DNA from: an uncultured Bacteroides sp.
GTDB lineage: Bacteria > Bacteroidota > Bacteroidia > Bacteroidales > Bacteroidaceae
NCBI RefSeq assembly: GCF_963666545.1
Contig: NZ_OY762899.1
Location: 3,476,365 to 3,540,364 of the forward strand
Direction of reading: 5' to 3'
DNA length: 64,000 nucleotides
Part shown: piece by piece, positions 21,922 to 31,933 of the stretch
Position numbering within the stretch: position 1 is the first letter of the stretch
Layout of the letters: every line of letters begins with the position of its first letter
The notes under the pieces: generated by a model
Told to the model about the DNA's origin: nothing
Seen by the model: the letters and a program-made list of their open reading frames with translations, nothing else
Databases searched by the model: none
Translations under genes and position numbers: made by a program

Positions 21922-23130
21922 TTACATCTGCGTATAGTCCTTGGCCAATCCACCTTCGCTGGTTTCTTTGTAGAGCGAAGGTAGGTCGTGTCCGGTTTGC
22001 TTCATCACTTGCACCACTTTGTCGAACGATACCCGATGGATGCCGTCGGTGAAGGAAGCGTATATGTTGGCGTCGAGCGCACGGGCTGCGGCATACGCAT
22101 TTCTCTCAATACAGGGGATTTGTACCAAGCCGCATACGGGGTCGCACGTCATACCAAGGTGATGTTCTAAGCCCATTTCAGCGGCATATTCTGTCTGGGC
22201 TGGACTGCCTCCGAAGAGTTGATTGGCTGCTGCTGAGGCCATGGCGCAAGCCACACCTACTTCCCCCTGACAACCTACTTCGGCGCCCGAGATGGAAGCG
22301 TTGAACTTCACGATATTGCCAAACAAGCCTGCTGTGGCTAGTGCGCGAAGAATGCGAGTATCGCTAAATTCACGACTTTTGTGTAAATGATAGAGCACTG
22401 CGGGCATTACTCCACACGCTCCACATGTGGGAGCGGTCACGATCTTTCCTCCCGATGCGTTTTCTTCGCTTACCGCCAAAGCGTAAGCAAATACTAATCC
22501 ACGTGAGCGAAGAGATTCCTTGTAACCGGTGGCACGAATGTAGTAAGTTGAAGCTTTTCTTCTCAGATTCAGCGGACCGGGTAGCACGCCTTCTTCTTCT
22601 AATCCACGATGAATGGCTTCCTTCATCGTATTCCAAACGACTTCCAGATAATCCCAAATATCTTCCTCTTCGCACTCCTTCACATATTCCCAATAACTCT
22701 TCCCGCTATGTTCGCACCAATTCAGAATTTCGGTCATACTGTTCATCTCGTACACCTCTCTGCTTTCGATGGTCGGTTTATCGTTGTTTTCAGCCAAAGC
22801 TCCGCCACCGACGCTGTATACCGTCCAGTTTTCAAGCAACTTCTTGTTTGCATCGAAGGCGGCAAACGTCATCGCATTAGGATGAAAAGGAAGGAACACT
22901 TTTGGTTGCCACACAATTTCCACAGGAGCAACAGGTTGCAACGTGTCGTTGATGGCAACATCCGTCATGTGTCCTTTTCCGGTAGCGGCAAGGCTTCCAT
23001 AGAGCGTCACTTTGAATGATGCGGCATCTTTGTGCCGTCCCAGAAATATTTCGGCCGCTTTTCGAGGTCCCATCGTGTGGCTACTCGACGGGCCTGTGCC
23101 GATGCGATATAGTTCTTTTATTGATTTCAT
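21922..23130 (-). CDS. sdaA: L-serine ammonia-lyase (single chain, iron-sulfur)
   Basis: A 402-residue enzyme that converts L-serine to pyruvate and ammonia in the cytoplasm. It opens with the SDH-beta domain motif GTGPSSSHTMGPRKAAEIF and continues into the alpha domain with cysteines for the 4Fe-4S cluster and its surroundings: APTCGACGVMPAVL, GCQGEVGVACAMASAA and CDPVCGLVQIPCIERN. The full fused length and intact cysteines indicate an active enzyme. It is separated by 18 bp from corA upstream on the same strand, so they may be cotranscribed. Confidence 0.96.
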   Translation of the reverse strand: MKSIKELYRIGTGPSSSHTMGPRKAAEIFLGRHKDAASFKVTLYGSLAATGKGHMTDVAINDTLQPVAPVEIVWQPKVFLPFHPNAMTFAAFDANKKLLENWTVYSVGGGALAENNDKPTIESREVYEMNSMTEILNWCEHSGKSYWEYVKECEEEDIWDYLEVVWNTMKEAIHRGLEEEGVLPGPLNLRRKASTYYIRATGYKESLRSRGLVFAYALAVSEENASGGKIVTAPTCGACGVMPAVLYHLHKSREFSDTRILRALATAGLFGNIVKFNASISGAEVGCQGEVGVACAMASAAANQLFGGSPAQTEYAAEMGLEHHLGMTCDPVCGLVQIPCIERNAYAAARALDANIYASFTDGIHRVSFDKVVQVMKQTGHDLPSLYKETSEGGLAKDYTQM

Positions 23131-23148
23131 GTTCTTTCTTTTAGTTAC

Positions 23149-24186
23149 TTAACTCCATTTCTTTTTCTTCATATACCAATACACCAAGCCTCCTATGAGA
23201 ATCATAGACACCCACGCCATGAGGTATCCATATTGCCATCTTAGCTCGGGCATCACGTCGAAGTTCATTCCCCAAACGCCTACCAGAAAGGTAAGTGGGA
23301 TAAAGATAGTCGAGATAACCGTGAGTCGTTTCATGATATCATTCATCCGCAGATCGTTGTTCGATATGTATAAATCTACCAATGACGATAACGTTTCCCG
23401 ACAGATATCTATTGTTTGCAACACAAATTGTAAGTGGTCGTTTACATCATTGAAGTAAGGGCGATTCAGCTTGTGCATGATTTCATTTTCAGAACGCAGC
23501 AGTTTGACGTATTGTTCTTTTAGCGGGAAAACAGCTCTCTTTATTTGCATGTATTGTCGACGTAGCGATTGGATGCGTGCTCCGATGTCGCGCCGGTTGT
23601 TAATTATCAGAAGTTTTTCTTCCAACTCTTCCAACGCTTCATCTATGCGAGAGACAACCGAAATATAATCACCCATCACGCTATTGAGCAATACGCTCAA
23701 CAGATAGTCGCTTTGTTTGTTGCGTATTTTTAGGATATTGGTGGTGATAGCAGTGGTCACGTCGTCAAAGAAATCCGTTTCATCTTCGAAGAACGTGAGC
23801 AGGAAGTTGCTGCCGTGTATGAGGCAGAGTTGTTGTTGGTTCAACTCCTCCTGGTCATCATCTAAAGTAAAGAGTTTGAGAATGAGCACGGTATAGTTAT
23901 CGTGCTCTTCTATCTTGGTGGGGTGCTTTGGGTTGAGAATATCTTGCAGAACAAGAAAATCTATTTCAAAGTGATTGCATATTTCGCGGATGGTTTCCGT
24001 GTCCTTCATACCATGTACTTGCAACCAGTTTATGCGTTTGGCATCAAGTTTGGAGGAAATAGAAGCAAATGTCTTGCCGGTTGCCTCTTGCAGCTCTTTG
24101 TCGCTGTAACTGCACAGATGTAAGTGGGTGGCCGTTTTGCTCTGACCCGTGTATGTTAGCTTCTCGCTTAGCAGATTATTCCTCAT
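23149..24186 (-). CDS. corA: CorA-family magnesium/cobalt channel
   Basis: A 345-residue CorA-type channel. The N-terminal cytoplasmic alpha/beta domain is followed by long helices (EALEELEEKLLIINNRRDIG) and two C-terminal membrane segments; the first ends with the signature GVWGMNF (GMN) and the second is YLMAWVSMILIGGLVYWY, followed by a basic tail. The GMN motif is the selectivity filter of Mg2+ channels in this family. A readable promoter lies just upstream on the minus strand. Confidence 0.95.
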   Translation of the reverse strand: MRNNLLSEKLTYTGQSKTATHLHLCSYSDKELQEATGKTFASISSKLDAKRINWLQVHGMKDTETIREICNHFEIDFLVLQDILNPKHPTKIEEHDNYTVLILKLFTLDDDQEELNQQQLCLIHGSNFLLTFFEDETDFFDDVTTAITTNILKIRNKQSDYLLSVLLNSVMGDYISVVSRIDEALEELEEKLLIINNRRDIGARIQSLRRQYMQIKRAVFPLKEQYVKLLRSENEIMHKLNRPYFNDVNDHLQFVLQTIDICRETLSSLVDLYISNNDLRMNDIMKRLTVISTIFIPLTFLVGVWGMNFDVMPELRWQYGYLMAWVSMILIGGLVYWYMKKKKWS

Positions 24187-24212
24187 ATTTCTTTCTCTTT
24201 AATGAACTGCTA

Positions 24213-24242
24213 CAAAAGTAATTGTTTTGCTCATGCGAACAA
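24213..24242 (-). promoter_or_regulatory. Bacteroides-type promoter of corA
   Basis: Read on the minus strand, a TTG (-33 type) at 24242-24240 is followed after 19 bases by TACTTTTG at 24220-24213, an exact TAnnTTTG -7 box. It is 27 bp from the corA start. Confidence 0.7.
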
Positions 24243-24264
24243 GCAATTGGAGGCTTCTTTGTAC

Positions 24265-26769
24265 TTACGCTAAATCGACGACGGTAATTCCCGATCCACC
24301 AAACTGCACATGTTCGTCGTTGAAAGATTTAATTCCAGATACCGTCTCGAGGTATTGGCGAATCAACTTACGTAAGATTCCCGTGCCCGTGCCGTGCAAG
24401 ATACGTACCCTGCCCATGCCCACGAGTATGGCGTCGTCAATGAAATAAGTGATTGCCTGCAACGCCTCTTCACCCCTCATGCCGCGCACATCGATATCTT
24501 GTTTAAAGTTCAGTTTCTTTTCGTACATCTGGTCTTGCGTCTGGCTGCTGACAAAGGTACTTTTTGCAATCTCTTGCTTTTGTGGCATTCCACTTGTCGG
24601 CTCCAGTCGATCGAGCTTCACCGTCGTTTTTATGCTACCAAAAGCCACAGTGGCATTCTTACCTTTCACTTCCAACACCTGCCCCACAGTCGTTTGCCCT
24701 TTCATTTTTACATAATTACCCTCTATGATCGTTATCACTTTAGGTTTGATGGGCGCTTCCGCTTTCTTCTCGCCTGCTTTTGTCGGAGTGGAAGAGGCCT
24801 TTCGTTCCTGTTTGCGGCGAAGCTTTTCCATTTGCTGCGCCACTCGATCTTCCTGTTCCTTTACTCCCAATTTCTCCACCGACTCCTTGAAATCAGTGAG
24901 CTCCTGCCTCGCTTGGCGGGTTTTTTCCTTGTCAGCTTGCGCCTCTTTGATGGTGCGAATGGTATTTTCTATCTTCGCATTCGACTCTTGCAACAACCGT
25001 TGCGCCTCGTCTTTGGCCTGACGGATAATCTCTTTGCGAGATTTGTGCAACTCCTCCATCTCGGTCTCGTAGCGTGCGATAGTCTCCTCCATCAACTTCT
25101 CCCGCTGACGGATGGTCTGCCGCTTGCCTTCCCAATAACGCTTATCGCGCACGATGTCTTGCAGATACTTATCTGCACTTATATATTCACTACCCACAAT
25201 CTCCGACGCATCGGCTATCACATCTTCAGGTAAACCAATCTTGCGGGCAATCTCCACAGCAAACGAACTGCCCGGATTGCCTATCTGCAACTGAAACAAC
25301 GCCTGCATCACATGCCTGTCATACAGCATCGCCCCGTTCACCACTCCCTCGTGATCTTCGGCAAAATGTTTCAGGTTCTGGTAGTGCGTGGTGATAACGC
25401 CAAACGTTTGCTTCTGGTTGAAACGCTTCAACACCGCCTCCGCAATGGCACCACCTATCTGCGGCTCCGTGCCCCCGCCAAACTCATCGATCAAGATGAG
25501 GCTACGCTCGTCGCATCCCTTCATCATCATCTTCATGTTGGTTAAGTGAGACGAATAGGTGCTCAGGTCATCTTCGATGGATTGCTCATCGCCTATATCG
25601 ATAAAGATACTGCCGAAAATGCCTGCGTGACTGCGCTCGTGCATGGGGATGAGCATGCCGCACTGCAACATATATTGCAGTAAGCCCACCGTCTTGAGGC
25701 ATACCGATTTGCCGCCCGCATTGGGGCCCGATATAATCAATATTCGTTGCTTCGTGTTCAGTTCGATATCCAGTGGAACTACCTTCTTGCCGTGTTTGGC
25801 AAGCGAGAGTTGCAAGAGCGGATGCACCGCCATCGTCCAATCTAGCAGTTGCTCATTCTCCAGCGCAGGTTTCAGCGCATTCGTCTGTATGGCAAAGTAA
25901 CTCTTTGCACGGATGAAATCAATCTCCGCCAAGAACTCGTACGATTGCAAAATATCGTCTATCGAAGGGCGTAGCGTATTCGCGAACTCCGTCAAAATGC
26001 GAATGATCTCCCGTCGTTCTTCCCCCTCCAGCTCACGCACCCGATTGTTTGCCTCTACCACCTCCGCCGGTTCAATGAACACCGTCTTTCCGCTGGCCGA
26101 CTCATCGTGCACAATACCTTTGATCTTCCGTTTCAAGCCCGGAGCCACCGGAATCACCAGTCGCCCGTCTCGCATGGTCGGCGTCACATCCTTATCCACA
26201 TAACCCTCCGACTGTGCGCTACGCAAAATCCCGTTTAGCGAACGAGAAATGCCACTTATTGTACTAGCCAACTCCCTGCGAATGCGGGCCAATTCCGTAG
26301 AAGCATTATCTTTTATCTTACCATACTTATTCAGTATGCCATCAATCTTCGTAATCAGTTGTGGAAACACAGCAATATCCCCTGCCAGTTTCCTTAGATT
26401 AGGATAAGGCGAATCCGACTCCTCGTCCTCCTCTTTGCGTTGCAGAAATCGCACGATATCCCTGATCGTCTCCAGTGAGCGGCGCAAGTCGAACAACTCC
26501 TGCTCATCCATATATAACCCCTCTATGCGCACCCTCTTTAGCGACGGCCGCACATCAAAGAAGAACTGATCCGGAAAACCCTCCTCCTCCTGAATGATCC
26601 GCACAAACTCTGTAAGCTGGTTCAGCCTTTCTTCCACCACCTCAAAACGATCCGAAAAATCCATGTCCATCACCCTCTCTTCGCCGAGAGGACTAAGACA
26701 TTTCTCTTGCAGTAACTGTCTGATTTGGTCGAAACCTATTTTTTGCTCAAAATTCTGGGGATATATCAT
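24265..26769 (-). CDS. mutS2: MutS2-type ATPase with Smr domain
   Basis: An 834-residue MutS2. It lacks the mismatch-recognition domain of MutS1 and has the clamp/lever helices, the ATPase core with Walker A GPNAGGKS (Lys354) and IDEFGGGTEPQIGGAIAEA, a long basic coiled-coil region (about 520-640), a KOW-like stretch and a C-terminal Smr nuclease-type domain with DIRGMRGEEA and RILHGTGTGILRK. MutS2 proteins act in recombination control or in ribosome rescue by splitting collided ribosomes; which applies here is not readable. It is divergent from tRNA-Ser. Confidence 0.95.
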   Translation of the reverse strand: MIYPQNFEQKIGFDQIRQLLQEKCLSPLGEERVMDMDFSDRFEVVEERLNQLTEFVRIIQEEEGFPDQFFFDVRPSLKRVRIEGLYMDEQELFDLRRSLETIRDIVRFLQRKEEDEESDSPYPNLRKLAGDIAVFPQLITKIDGILNKYGKIKDNASTELARIRRELASTISGISRSLNGILRSAQSEGYVDKDVTPTMRDGRLVIPVAPGLKRKIKGIVHDESASGKTVFIEPAEVVEANNRVRELEGEERREIIRILTEFANTLRPSIDDILQSYEFLAEIDFIRAKSYFAIQTNALKPALENEQLLDWTMAVHPLLQLSLAKHGKKVVPLDIELNTKQRILIISGPNAGGKSVCLKTVGLLQYMLQCGMLIPMHERSHAGIFGSIFIDIGDEQSIEDDLSTYSSHLTNMKMMMKGCDERSLILIDEFGGGTEPQIGGAIAEAVLKRFNQKQTFGVITTHYQNLKHFAEDHEGVVNGAMLYDRHVMQALFQLQIGNPGSSFAVEIARKIGLPEDVIADASEIVGSEYISADKYLQDIVRDKRYWEGKRQTIRQREKLMEETIARYETEMEELHKSRKEIIRQAKDEAQRLLQESNAKIENTIRTIKEAQADKEKTRQARQELTDFKESVEKLGVKEQEDRVAQQMEKLRRKQERKASSTPTKAGEKKAEAPIKPKVITIIEGNYVKMKGQTTVGQVLEVKGKNATVAFGSIKTTVKLDRLEPTSGMPQKQEIAKSTFVSSQTQDQMYEKKLNFKQDIDVRGMRGEEALQAITYFIDDAILVGMGRVRILHGTGTGILRKLIRQYLETVSGIKSFNDEHVQFGGSGITVVDLA

Positions 26770-26900
26770 CTGGGTTGCTCTGCTTATCTATATACTTCAT
26801 TTTCAGGAATTTACTCTCTACTTTGCGCTCCTGTACCTGTTCTTTGCTATCACTTTGCACTGCAAAAATACAAATATTTAGTGAAAAATGACGATGAATG

Positions 26901-26931
26901 TTTGCATATTTAAAAATCATTCGTACCTTTG
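26901..26931 (+). promoter_or_regulatory. Bacteroides-type promoter of tRNA-Ser
   Basis: TTTG at 26901-26904 (-33 type) and TACCTTTG at 26924-26931 (exact -7 TAnnTTTG) are 19 bases apart. Transcription would start roughly 30 bp before the tRNA. Confidence 0.8.
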
Positions 26932-26968
26932 CAGCGCTTTCAACGGAAAGCATCATAAAAACAGTATT

Positions 26969-27053
26969 GGAGAGATGGCAGAGTGGTCGATTGCGGCGGT
27001 CTTGAAAACCGTTGAACTGCGAGGTTCCTGGGGTTCGAATCCCTATCTCTCCG
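26969..27053 (+). tRNA. tRNA-Ser (anticodon UGA)
   Basis: An 85-base class II tRNA. The acceptor GGAGAGA pairs with TCTCTCC at 27046-27052, the discriminator is G27053, the anticodon loop CTTGAAA gives anticodon UGA, there is a long variable arm, and the T loop is TTCGAAT closed by a 5-bp stem. CCA is not encoded. Confidence 0.96.
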
Positions 27054-27081
27054 CTGGAAGGTCTGGACAAAAACAGATAAT

Positions 27082-27117
27082 AAAAAACCTACAAGTTAAT
27101 TACTTGTAGGTTTTTTT
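27082..27117 (+). terminator. Rho-independent terminator after tRNA-Ser
   Basis: Perfect 15-bp inverted repeat (27082-27096 with 27102-27116) around a 5-base loop. The A-run on the left and T7 on the right make it usable from both directions. Confidence 0.9.
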
Positions 27118-27571
27118 GTTCCCGTTCTGTCCGATGTAAAGGATACGAAAAAGCGGTTATAAACCTCTTCAATGATTCGAGAATTAAGTCAGTTCGGACT
27201 TGATTGATTTAAAGTATCCCTTTTATAAGGCAGATGAGTTAAATAAAAAAAACTCATTGATTCCCCTTTTAGAACGAGTGAGAAAAAGTAGCATAAGACA
27301 TAATAATACTGAAATTCAGTAGCATAAAAGTTTTCACTATATTTCCTTTATAAATAAAAGAGAATGTATATTTTATTTATTATTGAGCACGCTTATAAAT
27401 CAAGATTTATATGTAAGTTTGCATCTTAAGTTTGTGAGTTGAGGATGAGAATAATTTTTCTTCTTTGCTTATGTGACAAAAATATAATTTTGGAAAATGT
27501 AGAATATATCCGAAAATAGAAAAATGATCTTATATTATTTTGAGCTAATAAAATATTGAAATAAGCATTAT
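27118..27571. other. AT-rich intergenic region with one possible promoter
   Basis: No gene is recognisable in this stretch. A plausible plus-strand promoter lies near its right end: TTTG at 27464-27467 and TAATTTTG at 27485-27492 (17-base gap), about 80 bp before the next gene. It directly follows a tRNA gene, a common border of integrated elements, but I see no integrase and no repeat of the tRNA 3' end. Confidence 0.5.
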
Positions 27572-27886
27572 ATGGCAGTAAAAACAAGAATCAAAACATT
27601 CTTAGACAGGAATGCGGAAAGTATTATTGAAGGATTTACAGGAACATTTGACTCGCACGACTTCATCCGTGAACTTATTAAAACAGACGAGAGAGGATAT
27701 GTAGAAGAACTATACAGCTGTATTGATTCTCACAATGGCATATTTAGGGATTTCCACAACCAGATAGGTCAGTATCTCAGCAACGAAAGCAAAAAAGGGA
27801 ACCTTTATATTGAATCGACCGGAAGAGTAAAAAGCGATAATATCAAAGACTATCAATCCGAAAATGAAGGATGGAGAAAGAAATGA
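27572..27886 (+). CDS. Hypothetical 104-residue protein
   Basis: Not recognised. It is a soluble, mostly charged protein with a helical N-terminal two thirds (RIKTFLDRNAESIIEGFTG, HDFIRELIKTDERGYVEELY) and a basic tail. There is no signal peptide, membrane segment or DNA-binding motif I can name. It has its own likely promoter and stands convergent to the large NTPase gene. Small proteins next to such NTPases are sometimes partners, but nothing in the sequence proves a link. Confidence 0.6.
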   Translation: MAVKTRIKTFLDRNAESIIEGFTGTFDSHDFIRELIKTDERGYVEELYSCIDSHNGIFRDFHNQIGQYLSNESKKGNLYIESTGRVKSDNIKDYQSENEGWRKK

Positions 27887-27923
27887 GTACATCTTGAAAA
27901 TATAAACAAAAACACACAACGTC

Positions 27924-28007
27924 ATGAAATTTATAGGAATAAACATTGATCGTAAAAAGACTGAGAAGGCTGTTAAAAAGAGTCTTAAGAGGACTTCGAC
28001 TTTGTAG
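27924..28007 (+). other. Short open frame of 27 codons, probable gene remnant
   Basis: An ATG-started frame (KFIGINIDRKKTEKAVKKSL) 38 bp after the hypothetical gene. It is too short to assign. The strongly basic second half could be a short peptide, but a truncated 5' end of a lost gene is more likely. Confidence 0.25.
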
Positions 28008-28062
28008 TTGGCGTTTATAAAATATTGGGCAGTTCCTAAGAAAGCCTATCTAATGATATTTT

Positions 28063-31000
28063 TCAACTTTGCTTTGTATTTACTCTGATTTTATCATCTT
28101 TCTGTTTAAAAGATGAAATATAATCTTTTACATGTAAATTATTAACTAAGTCAAAATTTAATTGATTTTTAGGAAGTAATGGTCTTTTCCCATTGATCGC
28201 AATATCAGAATACGGTTCTCCAAGAACATTCAATAATTCTGCTATTTGCTCGCTGTTTAGTTTATGGATTTGTAGTACAAATAGTTTTAGTCTATTTTCT
28301 ATTGAACGACCATATTGAAGAAGGCTCTTTAACAAGCCAAAATCCAGCTCTATATATTCATTTAAAGATAATACATTGCAAACAGAATTGCTTAATTCCT
28401 CATTACCGATGATTAAGTCATTGTTTGTATTTTGAATTATTGATATTTTCTGTTGATGATTAAATTCATGTGAATTTAAGAGTATATTTATTTCATTTGA
28501 TTCAAGTGCGTATTCTGCTTGGGTTTCAATAAATTTCTGCGGGTACTTCCTTAGTAAATTAAGATGTTTATCAAAGTTGTCCTTTAGATAATTAAATCGA
28601 TCAGCGGACAATTGAAGGTAGCCATGTTTAATCATCAAATCTACTTTTTTGTCTGATAGATTATTAAAGTCTAATTCAGTGTACACATATGGGCAACATA
28701 ACAAAAGTGACTCAAAACCATTGTCTGAGATATTTTCATTAATAATAAATGAATTTATGAATTTTAGAGCGGTTTTATTTTCTTTATTTAATTTTATCTT
28801 AGCAAGTTCTTTGTAATTATGCTCTCGATTCAGAAATGAGACCAAAACGTCATCAATGGCTTCTGCTTTCAACTCATAATAACAGATAATATTTGCCCAT
28901 GTAGCCTTCATTTTTGATTTTTGAATGATTAATTCAATTAGGCTGTGTTCCATTTGGTTAAGACTCTCAATATTGCTTATAATACAATCTTGCTTTTCAA
29001 TGATCTTCTTTCTGTTGACAAGGCTTATTGCATCTTCCTCTTTGCATAGCAATTCAACAACTAATTCTTCCGATTCTTGTGTATTCTCAGGAATTGATAA
29101 ACAGACATTTGAAATATACTCGTTAAGATTGGTGTCAATGTAATTTATTGTCTGAGTACAGCCTGATGTTTTTATAGTTGTGTAGTTGGCATTATTTAAT
29201 TTTTCTTTATTCTCTAAAGAACTTTTCTCTCCGATGAAAAGGGCAATCATTTCTTTATTGATTTTATATAAGTTGTTTTCATAAATAAAATCAAACAGTT
29301 GATTTGTGCTTCCTGAAATATCTAAGTTCTCAAACTTGATATTTAAACTTTTTAGTGCCTCTTGAATTTTAGGCTCATTGTCGAATACGTTGATGAAATT
29401 TTTCTTATGCTGCAAATAATCAGCGATATTCCGATTAGCATTTTGCTTTTTTATTGCACTAATATCCAAGTATTCTATCTGCAATTTTAGATATTTATCT
29501 TTTTTTTCATCAGAATAGCCGGATTCTAGAACGATGAAATCCCAAAAAGTAGTCCATGTCTTACAAATGTCTGTAATGAGCAAGTCTATATGCAATCCAT
29601 TATCTAAAAAACCATCAATAAACGATATTGACGTTTTACTTTTGTTACACAACTGCTTTAATATCATGTTCCATTGGCCATCATATTCATGCCTTTTTGG
29701 AAGCACATAGTCTATTAGCGAATAGTTCAGAACCTCTTTTGACTCAAATTCCTTAGGCCGAATTTTTTTTATTAGATTTTCTATTTTTGTCAATTTAAAG
29801 TTGAATGGGAGAAATTCACGATTTCTAATGCTGAACAAGAACTCTTTATCATCCTTTGTCATTAGACCTTCATGGAAATATGAAATATAATCATGATAAT
29901 TTTCATTGATGTAGCCATTGCGAATCAGGTAGATAATCAATTTATCATCTTTTATTTTTTCAAAAGAAGTGGTAGCATCTATGTTTTCTGCAATTTGCTG
30001 TAAAGTCCAATATTTTATATCGTTTTTTTCTTTCTTTAATTCTTCTATTCGCTTTTTCAAATTTTCGATTTTGCCATTATCTCTATCTGTAATTAATTGC
30101 TCTCTTTCTTCATAAGTCATTTCGGAATCAACATTATTTTCAAGATCCTTAAATGAGTCAGAAGCATTTGCTGTAAAAAGCTGATTGTAGTGCGTGATGT
30201 GATAATAATAAGTAATCGGGTGAGATTGTTTTAGTAACTCGAAATTTTCATCATCCTTACATTTTTTAAACGAACATTGATTTCCATTTAAGAGCAATGA
30301 AATTGCTTCGGGATTTTCTTCAACAATGGATTGGATATATAATGCTCGTAATTCCTGTATATCTTTAAACGATACTTTTTCTAAGGCTTCTATATTCTCC
30401 CTGCATTTTTTGATTTCTTTTTCAATCTCATCAATTTTTCCTTTGATTAATGCTGCTTTACTTGTAAATATATCGCATACTTTGCCCTTGCCATTGTGTA
30501 AATCAACAAAATCAGATGGATACAAATTCTTGTATATAATCATTGCAAGCAGATAATTCGGATTTAATTTAGGGTTTAACTTGCATTTATACACTGTATA
30601 TTCGTTGCAGATATTTTTCAGCAACCTCATGTCATCTATATACATAGATACATCATCAATAAAATCCGTTGATAGTTTATTCTCGCCCTGAGAATCACCT
30701 TGCTTCAATATTTGGTGAAGCATGCCTCCTGAATTGGATGTATTAATAACAGGTATGACAGGAATAATAAAATCGAAAAACTTTGTTCGATTTTTATCAT
30801 GAAACATGTTATCCTTAATGGCATAGAGGAAAACAACCCGTCGGTTTATTTGTAGAGAACTGTTTATCAGTACATTTAGCTCCCTTAGTTTTGTATATAT
30901 TTCGGTATTGTTAAATCTGTCTAAATCCTCAATAATAACAACATTATAGTCCGTTACTTCAAAAAAATACAAAATCTCGTCTAAATGCTTATTCAGGATG

Positions 31001-31749
31001 GAGGAATCAATATCCTTATTTATTTCTATTTCCCCGCTCTGAACGTTGAGTTTATTTAATTTTGAATTGTTTGCTATTCGGATGGATTTTGCGATCATCA
31101 TTCCGATTCCTATGATGATGATTGATGATGATAGATATGTAATAATGGGGCTTGACAAGTCTAATTGTTGCCATATTCCTGTGTCTTGGATAATTTTGGG
31201 TTTGAAAAATAAAATCAATGCCAAAATCCAAACAGTTATGAATAATGTTTTAAATAGGAGCCCCTTTTCCCCTATGCTTTTAATCCGTTTGAAACGAGAA
31301 TCAGGTATTTGCTTATGCCTCACATGATAGAACATCTGTTGCAAAATACTTAATTCGATAAGCCTGTCGATATTTTTATAGATATTTTCGGAGTCATTCG
31401 CTAATTCAGGATCACCTTGCTTAATTGTGTTATCCGTAAAGGAAGCAAGCGATATGTTCAAATAGTGATATCCTCTATACTCTTTTTGAAATGTTCTGAT
31501 AATACTACTTTTACCGGAACCATATGCTCCCGTTAAAGCTATGTTTTTTATATTTTTGTTTTCTAAAGACCATTCCAATGCAGCAGAATATTTCTTGTCT
31601 TCATCACTATTATTTATTGGCGTTAAGTCTTCATATCCATTAGGATTCGAGTTTACTCTGAAGCTGTTTAAATAAAGTTCAAATTCACTTAGCTTATTGA
31701 TAAGGTAAGTAGTACAAAGAATAAGTAAGGGTCTTAATTTACCAAACAT
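28063..31749 (-). CDS. YobI/KAP-type membrane-inserted P-loop NTPase
   Basis: A 1228-residue protein. Walker A is GAYGSGKSS (74-82) and Walker B VVIIEDLDRF (270-279). Two hydrophobic helices (about 164-182 and 202-221) lie between them. Membrane helices inserted inside the P-loop domain are the hallmark of KAP NTPases; the N-terminal sequence around TPINNSDEDKKYSAALEWSL resembles the YobI subgroup. A coiled coil (about 440-600) and a long helical-repeat region to residue 1228 follow. Such proteins are thought to organise membrane-bound signalling or defence complexes, but no member is clearly characterised. AT-rich codon use suggests acquisition. Confidence 0.8.
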   Translation of the reverse strand: MFGKLRPLLILCTTYLINKLSEFELYLNSFRVNSNPNGYEDLTPINNSDEDKKYSAALEWSLENKNIKNIALTGAYGSGKSSIIRTFQKEYRGYHYLNISLASFTDNTIKQGDPELANDSENIYKNIDRLIELSILQQMFYHVRHKQIPDSRFKRIKSIGEKGLLFKTLFITVWILALILFFKPKIIQDTGIWQQLDLSSPIITYLSSSIIIIGIGMMIAKSIRIANNSKLNKLNVQSGEIEINKDIDSSILNKHLDEILYFFEVTDYNVVIIEDLDRFNNTEIYTKLRELNVLINSSLQINRRVVFLYAIKDNMFHDKNRTKFFDFIIPVIPVINTSNSGGMLHQILKQGDSQGENKLSTDFIDDVSMYIDDMRLLKNICNEYTVYKCKLNPKLNPNYLLAMIIYKNLYPSDFVDLHNGKGKVCDIFTSKAALIKGKIDEIEKEIKKCRENIEALEKVSFKDIQELRALYIQSIVEENPEAISLLLNGNQCSFKKCKDDENFELLKQSHPITYYYHITHYNQLFTANASDSFKDLENNVDSEMTYEEREQLITDRDNGKIENLKKRIEELKKEKNDIKYWTLQQIAENIDATTSFEKIKDDKLIIYLIRNGYINENYHDYISYFHEGLMTKDDKEFLFSIRNREFLPFNFKLTKIENLIKKIRPKEFESKEVLNYSLIDYVLPKRHEYDGQWNMILKQLCNKSKTSISFIDGFLDNGLHIDLLITDICKTWTTFWDFIVLESGYSDEKKDKYLKLQIEYLDISAIKKQNANRNIADYLQHKKNFINVFDNEPKIQEALKSLNIKFENLDISGSTNQLFDFIYENNLYKINKEMIALFIGEKSSLENKEKLNNANYTTIKTSGCTQTINYIDTNLNEYISNVCLSIPENTQESEELVVELLCKEEDAISLVNRKKIIEKQDCIISNIESLNQMEHSLIELIIQKSKMKATWANIICYYELKAEAIDDVLVSFLNREHNYKELAKIKLNKENKTALKFINSFIINENISDNGFESLLLCCPYVYTELDFNNLSDKKVDLMIKHGYLQLSADRFNYLKDNFDKHLNLLRKYPQKFIETQAEYALESNEINILLNSHEFNHQQKISIIQNTNNDLIIGNEELSNSVCNVLSLNEYIELDFGLLKSLLQYGRSIENRLKLFVLQIHKLNSEQIAELLNVLGEPYSDIAINGKRPLLPKNQLNFDLVNNLHVKDYISSFKQKDDKIRVNTKQS

Positions 31750-31933
31750 ATCTTATATCATTTTATTATAACTTTTTTATTCTATATAAATCTCTTGTAA
31801 AGATCGTAAAAATTGTGAGCATAACCTTGAAATTAGCATACTATTTATAAACAAAACACCTGCAACTTAAACTTTTCTATTCTTTTTTGTTCAATAAATG
31901 CTGTAAATTTTCGGTGTTCTCAATTTGTTCCAA
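31750..31933. other. Short AT-rich gap, nothing recognised
   Basis: A 184-bp AT-rich spacer between two minus-strand genes. No clear TAnnTTTG box and no hairpin followed by a T-run were found. Confidence 0.4.

Noticed and set aside
26969-27117. Genomic island integrated at tRNA-Ser
   Set aside because: The accessory region starts right after the tRNA, but I found no integrase and no second copy of the tRNA 3' end within the window. An island ending outside cannot be excluded.
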